From the NCBI GenBank assembly GCA_002286715.1, contig NSJX01000016.1, forward strand, positions 380,030 to 444,029: a DNA stretch of 64,000 bases, read 5' to 3'. The translations under genes were made by a program, and so were the position numbers. The first letter of the stretch is position 1. The number at the start of each line of letters is the position of its first letter. The DNA comes from Dentipellis sp. KUC8613 (taxonomy: Eukaryota > Basidiomycota > Agaricomycetes > Russulales > Hericiaceae). Below the pieces are notes generated by a model, which was not told the origin of the DNA, ran no database searches, and saw nothing but the letters and a program-made list of their open reading frames with translations. Below, in pieces: positions 58,906-64,000 of this stretch.

Positions 58906-60491
58906 GACGAAGGGTGGGGGTATCGTTCCAAGGTTTTGTATCACTGAAATTTGATATTCTGAATTCCTGTGTTTGCTTGGGACTTGGATGGCCCTGTGAG
59001 TTCACTGATCGTTTGATGGGCCGGCAGGGGTAAGGAACGTAGTTATAAAAGAATGTTTCCGACCAGGAAGGACGGAGGAGAGGCGGAGGTCACTCGTTTT
59101 TATGCGAAGTCGATAGTTGCCTATGCACCGCGTGCCGCACCTGACAACTGCACCAGTGACGAGCGCAAACGGGTTATTAGTGCACATGGATGTTTGAAGG
59201 GAAGGGTGGTGAGTATTAGGACAGAAGTTGATTGTGAGAACCGACGTACCGTACACACCTCACACACCACTTTACACCAGCCGCAGAGATAGATCGATGC
59301 TCGGACGACGAGGGTGAGAGAAGGCAAAAGGACGAGCGCCGGGCCACCAGTTCTTTTCTACTCGCCGACCTGCGACGCGTCGGAGGGAAATCCGAGTCCT
59401 GTTTGGGCATACAGGCCTAGACCTGGACCGCCGCCGTCCCCATGGGTCTTAGCGATCAGTGGCACGGCGGGCGCCCCGCTCGAATCCTTGGGCGCCCACT
59501 TCTCAGAGCTCCGTAAACCACTGAAATATTTGCACCCTTCGCCTGTAGGGAGCCCCAACCCGTGGCGGTTGCGTCTCTTACTCCATATTGTATCAAGCCG
59601 TCACTCCACTTTTTACGGATTCAGGGAAACCGTTCTATCAGTAATTCACCGCATTTCGACTGGAACACCCCGCCGGATTTGAACGATGTTTCCAGCCTCC
59701 TGCAGCCCTGCCCAAGTACCGACTACATCTTCGCATCGTTCGTCTATGACTCATGGAGCCTCACCGGTTCACCTTCCAAATTACCCCGGATCTGTGCCTC
59801 CGGAAGTATACGAGCTGACTAGAACTAGGCATGTCTGACCCACGCGCTGTTCCAGGACAACACGACACCCGTCGTCAAGTCTCCTGGAAGTACAGCGCGT
59901 TCACGGCCGCGACTTCTGGTGCGTGCTGTTGCTTCTGTTCAACTTGAAGAACACGTTTCGGTAGTTGTGGCGGTACGGGAACACGTGACGCTGCAAGGCC
60001 TTTGACAATGACTTCGAGCGGAGTTACCGCCTAGCTTGATCAAGCACACAGCTAATGGCCCTTCTGACTAGCAACGGCGCTAGGAAAGTGCATCAGAATA
60101 TGAGTGAGGAAAACGCATGGTGGTGGCCAGACTTGCTGAGGGACAATGAAGCATGAGAGCGCAAAAGATCATTGAAGCGGAGTGTGAGAAACCCGCCACC
60201 GAACTTTGAATTCGTCGTCGTCGCAGTCTTGTATCTTGTCGACTCTGCCCTCTGCATCTGCACCGTCCTCGAAACAAGCTCTCTACCCGCTTTCTGCTTG
60301 TCCTGCGATATTCACTCCGCCTCTCACCTACTCAAGGCCACCGCCAATTGAACTTGCCACACAGAGGGTATTAGCCTTCACAAGGGCAAACAGAATCACC
60401 TCACTCCACCTCGTTGCTTTCTCCCGACTACCTTGTACTCCGAACACACCCGTCCCCACCTCATCTCATCCCCGTAGACCAGCCTTCCACA
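58906..60491. other. 1.6-kb divergent region between the DUF7729 and Dhh1 genes
   Basis: Contains the promoters of both flanking genes. Frames up to 122 codons are present but none has a family motif; a CACGTG lies near 59981. CT-rich sequence just before the Dhh1 start fits a 5' UTR. No further gene is supported. Confidence 0.45.
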
Positions 60492-62165
60492 ATGTCGCAA
60501 TCAACGCGCCCCTCCTCATCCTCTTCGTAAGTCTTGAGCTCGTTTTTGATAATTTGCTCTCGCACCTATGCCGTCCTTTGTCCCCAGTCATAACGACAAT
60601 TGGCGTGCAGGTCTCCGCCCCCCGCCACGCGATGAACGCCCTAAAACTGAGGACGTGAAGAACATCAAAGGCCTCGAGTTTGAAGACATGTACCTCCGCC
60701 GCGAGCTTCTCATGGGTATTTTTGAAGCCGGGTTTGAGACACCCTCGCCTATCCAGGAAGAAGCCATCCCTATCGCCCTCACGAAACGTGATATCCTCGC
60801 ACGCGCAAAGAACGGCACCGGAAAAACGGCTGCGTTCGTCATCCCCTCCCTGCAGCAGGTCGACGTCTCCAAGAACAAAATCCAAGCCCTTCTCCTTGTA
60901 CCGACACGTGAACTGGCTTTGCAAACCAGTCAGGTCTGCAAAACTCTCGGCAAGCACATGGGCGTACAAGTCATGGTCACTACTGGTGGCACCACCCTCA
61001 AAGACGATATCCTGCGGTTGTCGGAAGAAGTGCACGTGCTCGTCGGAACTCCAGGTCGTATCCTCGATTTAGCTGGCAAGAACGTCGCCGATCTCAGTGA
61101 ATGTCCGGTATTCGTCATGGACGAGGCCGACAAGCTTCTTTCACCAGAATTCTCTCCTGTCATGGAGCAGCTCCTTTCTTATCTCCCCAAAGACCGTCAG
61201 GTTATGCTCTTCTCTGCCACGTTCCCCCTAATTGTCAAGGATTTCAAGGTACGTCATCATAGTCTTTTTTCGATAACTTTTGCTCACATCGTCATAGAAC
61301 AAACATATGAACTCTCCGTACGAGATTAATCTCATGGACGAACTTACTTTGCGCGGCGTTACACAGTACTACGCCTATGTGGAAGAAAGACAGAAGGTGC
61401 ACTGTCTGAATACGCTCTTCTCTAAGGTACGTGGCCCCTGCGTTTTCTTTTACGTCATAACCAACGTGTTGTATCACCCAGCTCCAAATAAACCAGTCAA
61501 TAATTTTCTGCAACTCTACGAATCGTGTCGAGCTCCTCGCCAAGAAGGTGACGGAACTCGGTTACTCATGTTTCTACTCGCACGCGAAGATGCTTCAATC
61601 GCATCGTAACCGCGTTTTCCACGACTTCCGCAATGGTGTCTGCCGTAACCTCGTTTGCTCCGATCTCCTCACTCGTGGTATCGATATCCAAGCGGTCAAC
61701 GTCGTAATCAACTTTGATTTCCCGAAGAACTCGGAGACATATCTCCATCGTATCGGCCGGTCTGGTCGATTCGGACACTTGGGTCTTGCGATCAACCTCG
61801 TCACCTACGAGGACCGATTCAACTTGTACAAGATCGAGCAGGAACTCGGCACGGAGATCCAGCCCATTCCTCAGCAGATCGACAAAGGTCTCTACGTTGC
61901 ACCTTCCGCCCAGGACGAACCCACCCCCCAGAAGCCTGCTCGCACGCAGGAGCAGCAGGCCGCCCAGCAAAGGCAGCAACAGCAGCAGACCGCCGCACAG
62001 GTGCAAGGCCCGAGTCGGCCCCCAGCCCAGCAGGTTGTATACCAGTCGAACGGTCAGCCCGGACGGCCCAATGGCGCACCGGGAGCCGTCCAGGGTCAAG
62101 CAAGGCCTTACCCCGCCGCACCCGCAGGCGCATACCAAGGACAGGTTCCTGTAGCTCAGCGATGA
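60492..62165 (+). CDS. DHH1: DEAD-box RNA helicase Dhh1/DDX6
   Basis: ATP-dependent RNA helicase of P-bodies, acting in decapping and translational repression. Exon 1 encodes [12 protein letters not shown] and joins to [16 protein letters not shown]. The DEAD core is complete: [21 protein letters not shown]-motif [13 protein letters not shown], Walker [50 protein letters not shown] in [26 protein letters not shown], then after introns [73 protein letters not shown] and [18 protein letters not shown]. The IDPMD-like tail is replaced by [12 protein letters not shown], then a Gln/Pro-rich low-complexity C-terminus ([15 protein letters not shown]). About 500 residues; Dhh1 N- and C-tails vary among fungi. 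Confidence 0.95.
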
Positions 62166-63184
62166 GCGATGTCACGGATTGTGGGGCGCTGTGGTGGGCT
62201 GGTGTTGATGGAGCACGCCGAGGTTGTGGAGAAGTTCGGGTGTTTGTGTGAGGGCTCGCGCTGTGGTGGTAACCGATTTTCTCTTCTCCCTCGCTATCGC
62301 GTCTGGCACTTTGCAACTTCATCTGGGCAGTTTTTTTCTGTTATTTTTTTCTCCCTTTTCTATTCTATTCCTCTCTTCAGCTATCCCTTCACTAACATCG
62401 TCTACACTCCTACCCAAACAATCCTTAGGGGTCGAATCCGCGTTTTTTTCCCTTCCTCTTCTGTACTGCCTGGCCTCCCCTACCTTGAGGGACACTCGAA
62501 CCTGAACCCCCTTCATTGCATGATTCCTCAACCCTGCCTCTTATTATCTGGGATACACCTTTTCCTTCTGCCCTTTTGATTTTACATTTTTGCTGATGCC
62601 TTTAGTGGGAGATGGGGGTGGTTGGTGGCTGTTCCATGGTTGCTGTCCTGATCTTCGACGTGCTGCTCTTTGTTCAGTAGTTCACGCACATTGGAGAATT
62701 GTAGCAATGTTGACTGGCAATATATTGACATTGTTATCCTTTACACTGGGCGGCTCCTTTCGCAAGGGTTTCTGCTGATCGAGTAGAGTCGAATGTGTGC
62801 TAGAAATATTGACGTGATGTAATATAACTGTCAAGTCGTCTCTATCGCCAAGTGCGCGCCGGTTGTGTGATTACGCTTCTCTTCGACTGACTATGGTGGT
62901 GGAGGGACGCGCTACCACCTGTACCACATAAACACCCTTCTCCTTCTCTTCAATACGTCCCAATCTCCCGAGACTCACGAGTCCGAACTGATATTGTCGG
63001 GCGAATACCGCGATTAGGGCGGGAGACGAGCTTCGACCTGTGAGTGATTCCGATGAATCTGCTGCTGGAACTTGCTTTGAAGTATGTCTACCTCCGTCTT
63101 ACTGGACCTCCCAGACTCCCAACTGCTCGTGATTGAGCAAAGTGAAGAATTCGAACCATGTCACGAGAATATTCTCGTTTACCA
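62166..63184. other. Intergenic: DHH1 3' UTR and promoter of the right-edge gene
   Basis: About 1 kb, pyrimidine-rich with long T/C runs after the DHH1 stop, as is usual for a 3' UTR. No gene recognised. Confidence 0.5.
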
Positions 63185-64000
63185 ATGTACGACCTACCCA
63201 ACTCCAGCCCTCGTCTGCGCTCATCGTCCCGCTCCCCATACGCAACCGACACACCATATTCCTTTTTCCCTCCTTCTCCCCCTCCACCCGACATGTACAC
63301 TGACACGCGCCGCAAATCCACATGGTCTAGCCACGGCAATGCCGCACATTTCTTACGCCCGCGTTCCATCTTCCTACTATTCCTCAAATACGGTCTCCCG
63401 TCGCTCTTCCTCCTCGTCCTGACGGGCTTCTTCCTCTGGGAACCCCATATAGAGCTCGCATTCTACCAGCGCGCCTGGGTGCAGAAAGAGATCGTGCCCA
63501 CAGAGCCGCTCTCCGGATGCTTCAGGCCCGAGCGTGTCAGCCCGTCGTACAACATCTCCGAGCGTCTCTACGGCCCGCGGAGAAACGAAGTCCAAGCAGG
63601 AATGCCGCTGCGCCTAGGCCTGGACTGCTACGATTTCGCAGGCACCATCCAGTCTCCACCATCGTCGCTGGACGAGCAGCGCGGCAAGACGAATTATCAC
63701 TCATATTGGCGCGTTGATCTCGCCCCGTTCGGGGAGCGCCAGGAATGGATGCTCAAGTCCTTCTTCGCGACGCAGCCGGCCGGGCACTCTCGCTTCATCC
63801 TCTGGTCGAACGGCGACCTGTCGAAGAATAAGCTCTTACAGGGCTACGCGACGAGCTTCCCGGACTCATTCGAGCTGCGAGTGGCGGATGTGTCGGAGCT
63901 GGCGAAGGGCACCGAGCTGGAGGGTAGCCCGTTATTGAGCAGCAAAGACAAGCTCGCATGGACGGATGGCGACTTAATCCGGCTTTTGGTGCTGTGGAAG
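63185..64000 (+). CDS. Type II membrane protein, probable DXD/GT32-like glycosyltransferase (partial, runs off the right edge)
   Basis: The window ends inside this gene. The ATG at 63185 starts MYDLPNSSPRLRSSSRSPY, followed by a Pro-rich cytoplasmic tail (FFPPSPPPPDMY), and a signal-anchor helix SIFLLFLKYGLPSLFLLVLT near residues 62-82. The lumenal part has SGCFRPERVSPSYN, LGLDCYDFAGTIQSPP, SYWRVDLAPFGERQEWMLKS, FFATQPAGHSRFILWSNGDL, FPDSFELRVADVSELA and WTDGDLIRLLVLWK at the edge. In GT32-like proteins such a DGDLxRLLxLW block is followed by a YGGVWxDxD motif; that part lies outside the window. Likely a Golgi glycosyltransferase, class inferred from pattern memory. No intron is evident in the visible 816 bases. 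Confidence 0.72.
   Translation, partial: MYDLPNSSPRLRSSSRSPYATDTPYSFFPPSPPPPDMYTDTRRKSTWSSHGNAAHFLRPRSIFLLFLKYGLPSLFLLVLTGFFLWEPHIELAFYQRAWVQKEIVPTEPLSGCFRPERVSPSYNISERLYGPRRNEVQAGMPLRLGLDCYDFAGTIQSPPSSLDEQRGKTNYHSYWRVDLAPFGERQEWMLKSFFATQPAGHSRFILWSNGDLSKNKLLQGYATSFPDSFELRVADVSELAKGTELEGSPLLSSKDKLAWTDGDLIRLLVLWK

Overview
The window is nuclear DNA from a filamentous basidiomycete, most likely an Agaricomycete and possibly a polypore-type wood decayer. The evidence is dense short genes split by many introns of about 50-60 nt with GT(R)NGT donors and YAG acceptors, a secreted GH16 laminarinase closely resembling those of white-rot fungi, basidiomycete-style F-box and JmjC genes, and a divergent H2A/H2B pair with an SQEV-tailed H2A. 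All exon models were read by eye from splice signals and protein continuity; no search was run, so boundaries and names should be treated as supported hypotheses.

Layout, left to right. 1-1.7 kb: nothing recognised. 1.7-3.2 kb (-): Pro/Ser-rich protein ending in an Edc1/PNRC-type decapping motif. 4.2-6.2 kb (-): mitochondrial 2-oxoglutarate dehydrogenase E2 (KGD2). 6.7-7.5 kb (-): secreted cysteine-containing protein of unknown function. 7.7-8.6 kb (-): RNA polymerase III subunit Rpc31/RPC7, divergent from 8.8-10.5 kb (+) YRA1/ALYREF with a 731-nt intron. 10.9-12.2 kb (+): prenyltransferase alpha subunit (RAM2). 12.7-14.8 kb (+): aromatic amino acid decarboxylase, convergent with 15.1-16.5 kb (-) GH16 beta-glucanase. 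18.5-19.7 kb (-): homoserine dehydrogenase. 20.3-24.7 kb (-): a large WD40 protein with an N-terminal membrane region. 25.6-27.1 kb: histone H2A (-) and H2B (+). 27.4-29.8 kb (-): F-box protein, divergent from 30.4-32.3 kb (+) Rud3-like golgin. 33.0-36.6 kb (-): apparent fusion of an unknown coiled region with a UBE3D/HECT-like domain. 38.9-40.9 kb (-): LAC12-type sugar transporter. 42.9-47.9 kb (-): autophagy scaffold Atg11. 48.2-49.0 kb (-): gluconokinase, divergent from 49.8-51.4 kb (+), a freestanding DUF2156 (aminoacyl-tRNA transferase-like) protein. 52.0-54.4 kb (-): KDM3-type JmjC protein. 54.7-56.3 kb (-): DUF1769 protein. 57.4-58.9 kb (-): DUF7729 membrane protein. 60.5-62.2 kb (+): DEAD-box helicase Dhh1. 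63.2 kb to the right edge (+): N-terminal part of a type II membrane protein resembling DXD/GT32-like glycosyltransferases.

Most genes are ordinary housekeeping genes and there is no sign of a biosynthetic cluster, transposon, tRNA or rRNA. The items most worth following are the long YRA1 intron (the yeast YRA1 gene also has an exceptional, autoregulatory intron), the freestanding DUF2156 protein (a family that includes fungal sterol aminoacyl-transferases), the apparent UBE3D fusion, the membrane-anchored WD40 protein, and the cryptic Edc1-like decapping motif. Three mRNA-fate factors (Edc1-like, Yra1, Dhh1) share the window, but they are far apart and this may be chance.
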